A program made the translations under genes and the position numbers. DNA of 24,747 nucleotides from CAUZJO01 sp963580245 (GTDB taxonomy: Bacteria > Sumerlaeota > Sumerlaeia > MVZB01). The notes under the pieces are model-generated. The model was not told the origin of the DNA, did no database searches, and worked only from the letters and a program-made list of their open reading frames with translations. This document shows positions 8,464 through 16,894 of this stretch, in pieces (positions within the stretch are counted from its first letter, which is position 1; each line of letters opens with the position of its first letter). The DNA is taken from positions 1 to 24,747 of the forward strand of contig CAUZJO010000068.1 in the NCBI GenBank assembly GCA_963580245.1, written 5' to 3'.

Positions 8464-9060
8464 TCACAGTTTACCCTTCGTTGAGAGGACGCCTTGGATC
8501 GCGGGGTCGACCGTGACCGACTGGGCCAGGGCGCGGGCCGTGGCCTTGAACAGTGCCTCGATGATGTGATGGGCGTTGCGGCCGTAATGCAGGCGCAGGT
8601 GCAGCGTGAGGCCGGCGTGCATGGCCAGCGCCCGGAAGAAATCCTCGGTCAGCTCGATGTCGAACTCCCCGACCTTGCCCTTAGGCAACTCGACCCGGAA
8701 CTCCAGATGGGGGCGCCCGCAAAAATCGACGACGCATTCGGCCAACGTCTCCTCCATCGGCGCCGCAGCCTGGCCGAAGCGCGCCATCCCGGCCTTGTCG
8801 CCCGCGGCTTGGGCCAGGGCCTGGCCGAGCGTGATGCCCAGGTCCTCAACCAGGTGGTGCTGGTCGACGTGAAGGTCCCCTTTGCCGCGCACTTCCAGGT
8901 CGAAGCGGCCGTGGCGGGCCATTAGCTCCAGCATGTGGTCGACGAACCCGACACCGACCGATCCGGTGAGCTCGCCGCGGCCATCGAGGTCGACGCTGAC
9001 CTGAATGTCGGTCTCCTTGGTTTTGCGGTGGACGGTGACGGCGCGTTTGCGTGTGGACAT
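8464..9060 (-). CDS. hisB: Imidazoleglycerol-phosphate dehydratase
   Basis: The 198-residue product is HisB, the monofunctional enzyme that dehydrates imidazole glycerol phosphate to imidazole acetol phosphate in histidine synthesis. The length is normal for the single-domain form. Diagnostic motifs are GFVDHMLELMARHGRFD near residues 37-53, the metal-binding DQHHLVEDLGI near 66-76, CGRPHLEF near 113-120, and the second metal motif GRNAHHIIEALFKA near 160-173. No phosphatase domain is fused. ATG 9060 has a modest GGGAG upstream. No other his gene lies next to it in this window, so the pathway genes appear scattered. Downstream on the same strand is the PPC gene with its own promoter; upstream is the long repeat copy. 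Confidence 0.97.
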   Translation of the reverse strand: MSTRKRAVTVHRKTKETDIQVSVDLDGRGELTGSVGVGFVDHMLELMARHGRFDLEVRGKGDLHVDQHHLVEDLGITLGQALAQAAGDKAGMARFGQAAAPMEETLAECVVDFCGRPHLEFRVELPKGKVGEFDIELTEDFFRALAMHAGLTLHLRLHYGRNAHHIIEALFKATARALAQSVTVDPAIQGVLSTKGKL

Positions 9061-9172
9061 TTCGGGGCTCCCGGGCGATAGGAAATCAACCCAACCATGC
9101 CAAAACGCCGACCCGCCGCCAAGCGGAAAATCCTACCCGCGAAACTCGCGGGGGGACGCGCAACGATCTAAA

Positions 9173-9303
9173 GGCACCTCTAGAAACTCAGTCCCGGGAG
9201 GGACGATTGCTTTCAGCCCGCCACGCAAGTGGCGGGAAATCAAACCGATGATGATTTGGAGTCCCGTAGGGACGACTGCAAACCGGATTCTTAAGAGGTT
9301 CCC
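9173..9303. repeat. Dispersed MITE/REP-like repeat, copy 2 (long form)
   Basis: This copy of the element seen at 1186-1280 is in the same orientation. It starts GGCACCTCTAGAAACTCAG, contains the identical block GGGACGATTGCTTTCAG and the same CCCGCCAC-GCAA-GTGGCGGG hairpin (9217-9236), and ends AAACCGGATTCTTAAGAGG then TTCCC. Relative to copy 1 it carries 35 extra bases at 9242-9276, which include a second GTCCCG-TA-GGGACGA unit like the GTCCCG-GGA-GGGACGA unit at 9191-9205. The ends form an imperfect inverted repeat around CCTCT/AGAGG. It fills most of the 302-base spacer between hisB and the membrane-protein gene. The remainder holds a 6-bp GCGCCC/GGGCGC pair (9315-9320/9355-9360) of doubtful meaning. 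Confidence 0.8.
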
Positions 9304-9362
9304 CTACAGCCAACGCGCCCTCTGGTGATTTGGATTGCAGCTGGGCCTTATAGCGGGCGCAA

Positions 9363-10910
9363 TCATGTCGGCGTTCGAACCCGCCGAACCATGAGACTCA
9401 GGGCCAGCATCCCGCCAAGTGCCAGCGCGGCCAGGACAAGTACAAGGTAGGAGGAGAGCGAGGCGAACCAGTAGGGCCGGTCGGGCCAGTCGGCCTGTTG
9501 TTGGATGTACCACAGATCAAGACGGTCGTGGCCGTCGACCGGATAGACCTCCGGCGCGGTGGGCTCCTTGGGGGCGGTCCAGGGGAGGTAGTGGCGTTCG
9601 TACACAAACGGAATCGAATCGCCGGTTTTGGCTCGATGACGGGCCGATGCGGCCAGGTGCAGGTTGAAACGCAGGGGACACAGTTGAGGGTCCCAGACCG
9701 TGTTTTCCTGGGCGAAAATCGGCTTGTTACCCAGCACTCGGGCCAGCGCGGTATAATCGAAGGCGACGGCGACCAGTTGAACCCACAGCCCCAGCAGCAC
9801 CACCAACACCCCCAGCCGCCGTACCCTAGAATGGAGGTCCCCGAACCGCTCGATCCAAATGCCCACCGGCAACATCAGCAGCGGCGCGAGGGCGTGCAGC
9901 CGGCGCGGTCCCCACGTCTCGTCGGCCCAGGGACGATTGTGCAGGTGCGCCACCCCCAACACCAGCATCAGTGCCCAGACCGGCCGCATCGCGGGGAAAC
10001 GCCGCCAAAACGCCGCCCAGAACCACAGGCCGATGATGATCGGCGGGCTGAAGAGCAGCAGACTCTTGCCGGGGCTGAACAGGACCGCCCACAGTGCTTC
10101 CCACAGCGGAAAGGGCGTCAATTCGGCCGACATCCCATAGCGTCCCTCCCACAGCCAGCCCCCGTATCGCCAGCGATTGGTCCCCAGGAACAGGATCGCC
10201 CCGACCGCCGCGCATGCGACGACCGCTGCCAGGCACCGCCGCGCCGAGGGGTGGGACGCCGCGCCGCCGCCTTGCCCCAGGAGCCAAAATCCCGCCAGGA
10301 CCAGCGCGACCGCATGAAGCGGCCCGGTGATTTTCGTCAGCGCAAGGGCCGCCAGCGAGATGCCGAAGCCAAGTGCCGCGCCCATCGTGGGTCGTTCCCG
10401 GTAGCGCAAGAGCACCCACACCCCTGCCAACGTCCACAACGTCTGCTGGGTCTCCATGCCGAACTTGGCGTAGGGCCAAATGGTGGTCGTGAAAGCCAGC
10501 AGCAGGGTGAGCAGAACCGCCACGCGCCGATCGCGATAAAGCTCCAGCACCAACCCATAGAAGACCAGGCAGAGGACCGTCGTCAACAGCGGGATGACGA
10601 ACACATAGCCCAACTGACGCAGGCCCGGAAGTCGCCCGGCTCGATCGAGACCAACCTTGAGCACCGCCAGTGGAAGGTAAGCCGCGACCTCGAGCGCGCC
10701 GCCCTGCGTATAGGGTTCGATCCCGCCCGCCTCGCGCGGCCCCGTTGTCCCTCGGACCAGGGCCTCGGCCTGGGCGATGTTCTGCCCCTCATAGCCGAAA
10801 CCCAGCTTGGAGCCCGTCAGCCCAAAGACCCCCAACAACACCGCCGCAAGGGCCAGCGCGACGGCAAGGTCTGAACGACGACGGCGAGGGTCCGGGCCGG
10901 AGTGGGTCAT
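9363..10910 (-). CDS. Polytopic membrane protein, GT-C glycosyltransferase-like
   Basis: The 515-residue product has about ten or more hydrophobic segments, the first near residues 14-35 (VALALAAVLLGVFGL) and the last near 485-505. The first extracytoplasmic loop contains GYEGQNIAQAEALVRG, an acidic site where GT-C fold transferases (PMT/ArnT-like, using lipid-linked sugars) keep a catalytic acid. A large C-terminal soluble part (about 395-480) precedes the last membrane segment. The fold assignment is inference from topology and the loop; donor and acceptor are unknown. I chose ATG 10910 because MTHSGPDPRRRRSD gives a basic cytoplasmic N-terminus just before the first segment; ATG 10952 would add 14 residues. 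It is monocistronic-looking: an intrinsic terminator precedes it and the long repeat copy follows it. Confidence 0.6.
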   Translation of the reverse strand: MTHSGPDPRRRRSDLAVALALAAVLLGVFGLTGSKLGFGYEGQNIAQAEALVRGTTGPREAGGIEPYTQGGALEVAAYLPLAVLKVGLDRAGRLPGLRQLGYVFVIPLLTTVLCLVFYGLVLELYRDRRVAVLLTLLLAFTTTIWPYAKFGMETQQTLWTLAGVWVLLRYRERPTMGAALGFGISLAALALTKITGPLHAVALVLAGFWLLGQGGGAASHPSARRCLAAVVACAAVGAILFLGTNRWRYGGWLWEGRYGMSAELTPFPLWEALWAVLFSPGKSLLLFSPPIIIGLWFWAAFWRRFPAMRPVWALMLVLGVAHLHNRPWADETWGPRRLHALAPLLMLPVGIWIERFGDLHSRVRRLGVLVVLLGLWVQLVAVAFDYTALARVLGNKPIFAQENTVWDPQLCPLRFNLHLAASARHRAKTGDSIPFVYERHYLPWTAPKEPTAPEVYPVDGHDRLDLWYIQQQADWPDRPYWFASLSSYLVLVLAALALGGMLALSLMVRRVRTPT

Positions 10911-10980
10911 GGAAAAAAGGGTGACCCAATGCGTCGTGTTTCGCAACCACATCCCGACCGGCGGCGCGGCCGAATCAAAT

Positions 10981-11006
10981 TGAAAAGGCCTCCCGTGGGG
11001 GAGGCC
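10981..11006 (-). terminator. Intrinsic terminator of the cohesin-like gene
   Basis: An 8-bp perfect stem, GGCCTCCC (10987-10994) and GGGAGGCC (10999-11006), has a four-base loop and reads into TTTTCA on the minus strand. It lies 50 bases past the stop at 11056, in the correct orientation for the cohesin-like gene. Confidence 0.8.
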
Positions 11007-11055
11007 GGTTCAGTCATCCATGGGATTTGAGGGCGAGACGGTTCGGCGCCGGGTT

Positions 11056-11586
11056 CTATTCGTAAATCAGCCAGTCCCTGACCGCGTTGCCGCCGATCTC
11101 GACCGCGACGTTGCCGAACTGGATGTCCGAGTTGTTCTCATTGGCCAGCGAGAGCCCCGCGGGGCTGCCGGCGGCTTCCATCGCGTACGTGACGATGGTG
11201 GAAGTCTCCCCCACCGCCTGATCGGAAATGTCGAACACGAAGAATGCGATGGGCCTGGCGAGGTTCAGGTTGGCCGTGGGGTCGGCATAGACCACGAAAT
11301 TGAATTGGCCGGGGACAACTGGATTGCCCAGCACGTTAAAGCCGAGGGCACCCAGGCCCGACTGAATCTCGGGGTTTGATAACACGTTGGAGTCATACAT
11401 CAACTCGCCGTTGATCCCGGCCACCACTTCGGTGGCGCTCACATCCAGGGAGAAACTGACCTGTTGCCCCGCAAGGCCGATCACCGTGACTTCGGGGCTG
11501 TTGACGTCGGTCCATCCCACCGGCCCCAGAAATAGGGCGGCCAAAATCATCAAACACCACCGTCCCCGATTAAACTTGCAGATCAT
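11056..11586 (-). CDS. Secreted cohesin-like domain protein
   Basis: The 176-residue product has an N-terminal signal sequence (basic CKFNRGR, then WCLMILAALFLGPVGW) followed by one beta-sandwich domain. The pattern VTVIGLAGQQVSFSLDVSA, GINGELMYDSNVLSNPEI, FNFVVYADPTANLN, PIAFFVFDISDQAVGETS is that of a cohesin or cohesin-like fold. Such domains bind dockerins in cellulosomes but are also common as single extracellular modules elsewhere; no dockerin gene is in the window. ATG 11586 is favoured over the longer frame to 11670 because a very strong site, AGGAGAGGAGAGG, lies just upstream. It has its own promoter (11690-11718) and terminator (10981-11006), so it is a single-gene unit. No C-terminal sorting signal is seen. 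Confidence 0.72.
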   Translation of the reverse strand: MICKFNRGRWCLMILAALFLGPVGWTDVNSPEVTVIGLAGQQVSFSLDVSATEVVAGINGELMYDSNVLSNPEIQSGLGALGFNVLGNPVVPGQFNFVVYADPTANLNLARPIAFFVFDISDQAVGETSTIVTYAMEAAGSPAGLSLANENNSDIQFGNVAVEIGGNAVRDWLIYE

Positions 11587-11689
11587 GAATCCTCTCCTCT
11601 CCTTCAGACGAAGCTCTAAGTCGAAAAAAGCACGAAAGTACAAGATTGGCGAATTCCCGTCCCTTTCCACACATTGTCACGCCCATAGG

Positions 11690-11718
11690 TGTATATCGGT
11701 TCGGCGGGCCGAACTCAA
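11690..11718 (-). promoter_or_regulatory. Promoter of the cohesin-like gene
   Basis: On the minus strand TTGAGT (11718-11713) and TATACA (11695-11690) are spaced by exactly 17 bases. Transcription would begin near 11683, leaving a leader of about 97 bases before ATG 11586. Confidence 0.6.
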
Positions 11719-11746
11719 CCTATTTTTGAGAACCTCGGACGAGCCA

Positions 11747-11774
11747 TTGCGCGCCCGCGTCGCTGTGATATGCT
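11747..11774 (+). promoter_or_regulatory. Possible divergent promoter for the glycosyltransferase region
   Basis: TTGCGC (11747-11752) and TATGCT (11769-11774) are 16 bases apart on the plus strand, about 75 bases ahead of ATG 11849. The match is moderate. Together with the minus-strand promoter it makes the 11587-11848 spacer a plausible divergent promoter region. Confidence 0.35.
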
Positions 11775-11848
11775 CAATTGGCATCCGGTGCCGGACGGCC
11801 TTTCTTAATCCCGGTCCATATCCCCCTTCCGCCGATCGCACGTCCCCG

Positions 11849-12975
11849 ATGCGCCTGCTGATATTCCTCGACACCGATTACCTCAGCGGCCCAGCCTGGT
11901 TGGCCCTCGATTTCAGCGTGGAGGCCCTCGCGAGGGGCCATGAGGTGCTCATGCTGGGGTTGCGGCGTGGCCCGGGGGGCGGCCCAAATCCCCACGCGAT
12001 TGCTCCACGAACGCTTTCGGTTCGATCCTGGGGTCCTGGGCCAATTCCGGGCGGTCCTCGACGAGTTCCAGCCCGACGTCTATCAGAGCCACGGCTACAA
12101 GGGCAGCCTGCTGGGGCTGACGGCGCGCCGTCGCGGGGTGCCCTGGCAGGTGGTTTTTCACGGATTTACGTGGGAGAACTGGCGCGTGCGGTTCTATCAC
12201 GCCCTCGACGTGCGCTGGCTGTGCCGGGCCGACGAAGTCATCGTCGTCTCGCCGGAGTTCGGCCGTCGGCTCGCCGCCAAGGGGGTTGGCCCCAGCCGCA
12301 TCCGGTGGGTCCTCAACGCGATTTCCGAGGCCGCCTTGCGGGCGAGCCGTGGAGAAGATGACCCGCGACGGCTCTGGCTGGGAGACGCCCCCGATGACGC
12401 CGTGCTGGCGGGAGTGATCGAACGCTTCTGCCCCGAGAAGGCCCCCGAACGGCTCTTGGAGGCGTTTGACCGCGCCGCGGCCGAGTGCCCGGCCCTGTAG
12501 GGCGTATTGGTGGGCGAGGGGCCGACCTGGAAGGCGTGCCGGACCCGGGCCTCGCGGCTGCGCTCGGCGCAGCGGCTCGTTCTGGCGGGACTTCGCCAAG
12601 ACCTCGCCGCGGTCTATAACGCCCTCGACATGCTCGTCATCCCCTCGCGCAGCGAAGGGATGACCACGGTCCTGCTCGATGCGATGCTGATGGGCGTGCC
12701 GGTCGTCTCCACGCGCGTGGGAACGGTTCCCCAGATCGTGCGCGACGGCGAGACCGCATTGCTCGTCCCGATCGATGACACCCAAGCCCTGGCCGATGCC
12801 ATCGCGCGACTGGCCGCCGACAAGCCGTTGCGCCGGCGTTTGGCCGACCTCGGCCCAGGCTTTCGCGCGGGGCCGCCTGACCGCGGCGGCGCGCGCCGCG
12901 GTGATCCTCGATCACTGCCGCTGCCTCATCGAGTGCCGCCCACTGCCCGAAGTGGACTGGCCGGGGACCGGATAG
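11849..12975 (+). pseudogene. Broken GT4-like glycosyltransferase gene
   Basis: The pieces together spell a GT-B family-4-like glycosyltransferase but the frame is broken three times. ATG 11849 opens MRLLIFLDTDYLSGPAWLA with the N-terminal EALARGHEVLMLGL. Near 11975-12005 coding moves one frame on, into FQPDVYQSHGYKGSLLGLTA, VIVVSPEFGRRLAAKGV and VLAGVIERFCPEKAPERLL. A TAG at 12498-12500 interrupts this frame before VLVGEGPTWKAC. The nucleotide-sugar region then follows: MLVIPSRSEGMTTVLLDAM, GVPVVSTRVGTVPQIV. Near 12860 coding shifts again to AFARGRLTAAARAAVILDH and ends at TAG 12973-12975. An intact protein would be about 375 residues. The damage may be real decay or indel errors in the assembly. 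The frame from 12507 runs on without a stop into the next gene, creating a false fusion. Confidence 0.75.
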
Positions 12976-13013
12976 GGGGCGCCCGCCGACTGGCCCTTCA
13001 GCCGAGGAATGTG

Positions 13014-13042
13014 TTGAAAACGATCTCTATAAGAGTTAAAAG
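13014..13042 (+). promoter_or_regulatory. Weak candidate promoter ahead of the PhyH gene
   Basis: TTGAAA (13014-13019) and TAAAAG (13037-13042) are 17 bases apart in a short AT-richer stretch between the broken glycosyltransferase and the dioxygenase gene. The -35 fits well and the -10 poorly. Confidence 0.3.
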
Positions 13043-13115
13043 GCCAGTTCCATCACCCGCATTTCGCGCCCGAAGCGTGTTGATTGAGAGTCCCCAGGCT
13101 TGCCTGGTTAAGAGA

Positions 13116-13889
13116 ATGGCCATGTTGGACAGTAATCGAATCGAGAGCTACAGACGAGACGGCTTCCTATCCGGCATTCGCGTGATGACGGATTCGGAGA
13201 TTCGACAATACCGCGACGGCTTTGACGCTCTGGAGGCGAGGGAGGGGTGCCAGAAATCCGCAAATCAGTTGGCGGACCCACATTTCGATCACCGCTTTGT
13301 CTGGGATATCGCCACGCATCCCGACATCCTGGATTGCGTCACGGCCCTTATCGGTCCCAACGTGTTTCTGCTGTCCTCCCATTTCTTCTGCAAGCACGGG
13401 CCCGACGATAAGTTCGTGGCTTGGCATCAGGACCTGCGCTACTGGGGCCTGGAACCGCCCGTGGCCGTCTCGGCCTGGTACGCCGTCGACGATAGCGACG
13501 TGGAAAATGGTTGCATGCGCGTGGTCCCGGGTTTCAATCGGGACCGATTGCTCGAACACGGCAAGTCGGGACAAGAAGGGAACCTGCTGACGATCAATCA
13601 AGAAGTCGAGGTTGACGAGCAGGATGAGGAGCGGGCGGTCAATTGCGTGCTCAAGGCGGGTGAGATTTCGCTGCACGGCGGAACGGTGGTCCATGGGAGT
13701 TTGCCGAACCGTTCGACGAGACGCCGCTGCGGGTTGGCCATCCCCTACATTCCCACCCACCTCAAGCCGACCGCGCCGGGTCCGATTGGGACGGACCTGA
13801 AGTGGCGGCCCATTTTGGTGCGGGGCGTGGACCGCGAGAAGCATTTCGAGCCCGTGCAGTGCCCATTTCCGATGCGGGGCGAGCCATAA
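13116..13889 (+). CDS. Phytanoyl-CoA dioxygenase (PhyH) family protein
   Basis: The 257-residue product is a PhyH-type Fe(II)/2-oxoglutarate oxygenase. The iron triad is visible as His104 and Asp106 in FVAWHQDLRYW and the distal His193 in VVHGSLPNRS, with the 2-oxoglutarate-binding Arg in the following TRRRCGLAIPYIPTH. The N-terminal half, DSNRIESYRRDGFLSG, is typical of the family. Members hydroxylate varied small molecules, so the substrate cannot be named. The true start is ATG 13116 or ATG 13122; AAGAGA at 13110-13115 suits the second better. The open frame extends upstream to 12507 only by reading through glycosyltransferase remains. A sodium:solute symporter gene follows after 73 bases and an enolase-superfamily gene after that, which suggests a shared catabolic or modification route. 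Confidence 0.85.
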   Translation: MAMLDSNRIESYRRDGFLSGIRVMTDSEIRQYRDGFDALEAREGCQKSANQLADPHFDHRFVWDIATHPDILDCVTALIGPNVFLLSSHFFCKHGPDDKFVAWHQDLRYWGLEPPVAVSAWYAVDDSDVENGCMRVVPGFNRDRLLEHGKSGQEGNLLTINQEVEVDEQDEERAVNCVLKAGEISLHGGTVVHGSLPNRSTRRRCGLAIPYIPTHLKPTAPGPIGTDLKWRPILVRGVDREKHFEPVQCPFPMRGEP

Positions 13890-13962
13890 GCCATCAACTT
13901 TTGCGCCCGCGTCGAGGGCGCGATCGTGCAACCCGAGCCTCCTCGAGTGAAAGGACGCGGTC

Positions 13963-15729
13963 TTGAACTTCATTGACTGGTTGATCGTCATTGGGCTCAA
14001 CGGGGGCATCATCGGATACGGCTTTTATCTGGCTCGCGGGGTTCGTTCCAGTGCCGATTGGTTCCTTGCCGGACGCCAACTACCGTGGTGGATCGTCGGG
14101 CTCTCGATGTACGCGACGGCCATCGACGCGAGCGACCTCATCGCCGATTCGGGCGCAACGTACACCCTCGGTTTCCGCTACTTCGTCGCCAACATGGTCG
14201 GAATCGTGGCGGGCTGGGCCCTCGCCGCTTATTTCGTGTTCCTGCCGATGTACCGCGCCGGGATGTACACGAACGCCGAATACCTCGAAGCCCGATACGG
14301 CCCCACGGCCCGGGTCCTGTGCGCGTTCGTCCAGGTCCAGTACCGCACGCTCGTCCTGGGCATCATGGGCGTCTCGCTCTGTTGGACGTTGAACGTCGTC
14401 TGCGGGTGGGATCAGTCACGGGCCATGCTGACGGTCGCCGGCGTCGCCATCTTCGCCAGCATCTACACGGCATGCGGCGGATTGCGCTCGGTCGCGGTCA
14501 CCGACGTGCTCCAGTTCGTGGTGATGACGCTCGCGGCCCTGATCATCTGGTTTATCGTCTTCGGCAAGGTCGGCGGCTGGAGCGGCGTGGAGGAACGTCT
14601 CACTCGCGCCGACCCGGAACTCGAGCAGCTCCTCCACGTGGGGTCCGACCTCCCATCGGTCGAGGACGTCAGTCAAAGCACGCAACAACAGATCGATCGC
14701 AAGCTCCTGCTGGGCGGCGTGTACCGCGCGGAGGACGGAACCATCACCCGGAGGACGCCGAGCTGGGTTTTCGCCCTCGGTTTTCTCATCCTGGGCATCG
14801 GCTATTCCATCGTGAACCATACGCAGAGCATGCGGATGTTCGCCTCAAAGAGCGAGTGGGACCTTAAGATGTCGGTTGTCGTGGCGGGCCTGGCGATGAT
14901 CGTCATGTCGTACTTCAACCTTACGATGGGCATCCTGGGGCGGGCGTGGGTGCCCGACCAAACGACCCTCCCCGGCGGTAATCATGACAAGATCTATCCG
15001 TTTCTCGTCAGTCAAATCGAAACGATCGGCCTCAAGGGCATTGTCGTGGCCGGGATCTTTGCCGCGTCGTTTTCGACCTATGACTCGATCGGCTCCTCGC
15101 TCTCCGCGCTGCTGACACGCGACGTCTACGCACGATTGTTCGTTCGCGACCGAGACGATCACCACTACCTGCGCGTCGGGCAGTGGCTGACGCCGGTGGT
15201 TATCGGCATCTCCTTCCTCTACGTGCCGTTTCTCCTGGAGGGAGACATGCTGCTCAAGTTTTTTGCGCTGACGAGCACGTTCGTGGTCCCGTTATTGACG
15301 CTCTTTATCATGGGGAGGTTCACGAGGGTTCATCGTTCTTCGGGTGTCATCGGGCTGTTTATTGGGTCCGCTTACGGCATCGTGCGATTATCGGCTCCCC
15401 TCATCGCGGAGAAGTGGGGGGTCGCCATTCTCCCGAGCTTCATGGTCGATCAGTATGCGGCCTATCCGCTCGCGATGCTCATCACGGCCGCATCGATGTT
15501 GCTGGTCTCGCTCGTGAGGGGCTTCGAGCCGCGTGGAGCAGCGCTCGGGAGCGGGTACGAGGAACAGGGCGCCTGGCTGCGCTCGAGCCGGCGGGCGGTC
15601 CAGGATCTGAAACGCGAAGAAGCTGCGGCGCCGGCCGCATCCCCTGGCGCGAGACGGCCCACGCCCGCCGTCCTGGTCTGCCTGGTGCTGGCCCTGGGGT
15701 GTTATCTGTGTTTTATCCAGTTTTGGTAA
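13963..15729 (+). CDS. Sodium:solute symporter (SSF/SLC5 family)
   Basis: The 588-residue product is an SSF-type symporter that uses the sodium gradient to import small solutes such as sugars, sugar acids or amino acids. It has about 13 hydrophobic segments starting at residue 4 (FIDWLIVIGLNGGIIGYGFYL), then the family hallmark SSADWFLAGRQLPWWIVGLS and the stretch MYRAGMYTNAEYLEARYG. The conserved middle IFAASFSTYDSIGSSLSALLTRDVY is the late helix common to SSF proteins. The start is TTG 13963, supported by AAGGA eight bases upstream; no suitable ATG is nearby. A hydrophilic loop of about 60 residues (roughly 210-265) is longer than usual. It is followed after 11 bases by an enolase-superfamily gene, so transport and catabolism appear linked. 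The specific substrate is unknown. Confidence 0.92.
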   Translation: MNFIDWLIVIGLNGGIIGYGFYLARGVRSSADWFLAGRQLPWWIVGLSMYATAIDASDLIADSGATYTLGFRYFVANMVGIVAGWALAAYFVFLPMYRAGMYTNAEYLEARYGPTARVLCAFVQVQYRTLVLGIMGVSLCWTLNVVCGWDQSRAMLTVAGVAIFASIYTACGGLRSVAVTDVLQFVVMTLAALIIWFIVFGKVGGWSGVEERLTRADPELEQLLHVGSDLPSVEDVSQSTQQQIDRKLLLGGVYRAEDGTITRRTPSWVFALGFLILGIGYSIVNHTQSMRMFASKSEWDLKMSVVVAGLAMIVMSYFNLTMGILGRAWVPDQTTLPGGNHDKIYPFLVSQIETIGLKGIVVAGIFAASFSTYDSIGSSLSALLTRDVYARLFVRDRDDHHYLRVGQWLTPVVIGISFLYVPFLLEGDMLLKFFALTSTFVVPLLTLFIMGRFTRVHRSSGVIGLFIGSAYGIVRLSAPLIAEKWGVAILPSFMVDQYAAYPLAMLITAASMLLVSLVRGFEPRGAALGSGYEEQGAWLRSSRRAVQDLKREEAAAPAASPGARRPTPAVLVCLVLALGCYLCFIQFW

Positions 15730-15740
15730 GATGAGGGACG

Positions 15741-16856
15741 ATGAAGATCGATCGAGTCGAAGTCCGGGTCGTGGGTCCGAAGGTCAAGCGCTACACGTGG
15801 TCGCACGACATCCCCGAACAGTACATGACCAATACATTGGTGCGCATCTACACCGACGAAGGCGTCGAGGGCGTCGGTGCCGTGGCCAACTATACGTCGT
15901 ATGATTACGACCGCTACACGGCCGAGACGCTGCGCCATCTCATCCCGATCCTGATCGGTAAGGACCCCTTGAAGCGCGAGACGATCCTGAGGGAGATCTG
16001 GCCGCGCGTCTTCCCATTGCCTCCGGGCGCGGTGGCCGCCATCGACATCGCGCTGTGGGACCTGTTTGGCAAAGTGTGCAACCAACCGATTTATCGGCTC
16101 CTCGGCGGGGCGCGCGACAGCATGACGGCCTACGCGAGCACGCCCATGTTCGAGGACGTGCCCGCCTATTTGAGATTCGTCGAGGAGTGCATCGCGCAGG
16201 GTTTCAAGGCGATCAAGTTCCACTGCTGGTGCCTTCCCGAAAAGGACCTGGCCCTCGCGCGCGCCGTCAAGAAAGAACACCCCGGCGACGACGTGAAGTT
16301 CATGCTCGACGTCGAGAACAACTACACCCGCGACGACGCGCTGCGGGCCGCCCACGAACTCCAAGACATCGGCTTCGAGTGGTTCGAGGCGCCGCTCTTC
16401 GACTACGACCTGGAGGGCTACCGCAAGATTACGAACGCCGTCGATATCTCCATCCTCCCCTCCGGCAACTGGTTTCAGGACCTCCACACGTTCAATCACG
16501 CCCTGACTTGCGGGGCCTGGTCGGTCGCCCGTACCGACGTGACGGTCATGGGCGGCTTCACGCAGGCGCGCAAGGCCATGGCCCTGGTCGAGGCGGTGGG
16601 CATGCGCTGCGAAGTGATGTCGTGGGGTTTCACGCTGGTCTCGGCCGCGAATTTTCACCTCATGCTCGCCCACAACCTGAGCAACTACTTCGAGCAAGCC
16701 GTGCCTTACGATTCGTATGAATACGGCATGAAGCAAGTGATCCGCACCGGGCCGGACGGAACGGTCCAGGCGCCACGGGGTCCGGGTCTGGGCTTGGAGA
16801 TCGACTGGGAGGCCATGGAAGCCGCCACGATCCATACGATTGCCAGTGGATCGTGA
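15741..16856 (+). CDS. Mandelate racemase / muconate lactonizing enzyme family protein
   Basis: The 371-residue product belongs to the enolase superfamily: N-terminal capping domain (about 1-125) with TNTLVRIYTDEGVEGVGA, then a TIM barrel containing AAIDIALWDLFGK and QPIYRLLGG. These enzymes abstract a proton next to a carboxylate, most often dehydrating sugar acids. Metal ligands are likely Asp190 (MLDVENN), Glu216 (WFEAPL) and, unusually, Asn243 (PSGNW) where Glu or Asp is common. The second-strand base motif reads K159-F-H161 rather than KxK. Asp266 is present (ARTDVTVMGG), but the partner His expected in the following strand is replaced around Ser294 (EVMSWGF). The start has a good GAGGGA upstream. 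It is 11 bases from the symporter gene, which suggests the symporter imports its substrate. The exact reaction is not predictable. Confidence 0.88.
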   Translation: MKIDRVEVRVVGPKVKRYTWSHDIPEQYMTNTLVRIYTDEGVEGVGAVANYTSYDYDRYTAETLRHLIPILIGKDPLKRETILREIWPRVFPLPPGAVAAIDIALWDLFGKVCNQPIYRLLGGARDSMTAYASTPMFEDVPAYLRFVEECIAQGFKAIKFHCWCLPEKDLALARAVKKEHPGDDVKFMLDVENNYTRDDALRAAHELQDIGFEWFEAPLFDYDLEGYRKITNAVDISILPSGNWFQDLHTFNHALTCGAWSVARTDVTVMGGFTQARKAMALVEAVGMRCEVMSWGFTLVSAANFHLMLAHNLSNYFEQAVPYDSYEYGMKQVIRTGPDGTVQAPRGPGLGLEIDWEAMEAATIHTIASGS

Positions 16857-16894
16857 CGTGAATTACCGGGTCATGATGTTCTCGGCCCGGGCTT

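Noticed and set aside
9498..10874. 458-codon plus-strand open frame
   Set aside because: It overlaps the polytopic membrane protein entirely and is extremely rich in Gln, Arg and Pro, typical of an antisense frame.
12507..13889. Apparent fusion of glycosyltransferase C-terminus and PhyH oxygenase
   Set aside because: The joining part lacks coding character; the glycosyltransferase end continues in another frame to a stop at 12975, and the oxygenase has its own start at 13116 or 13122.
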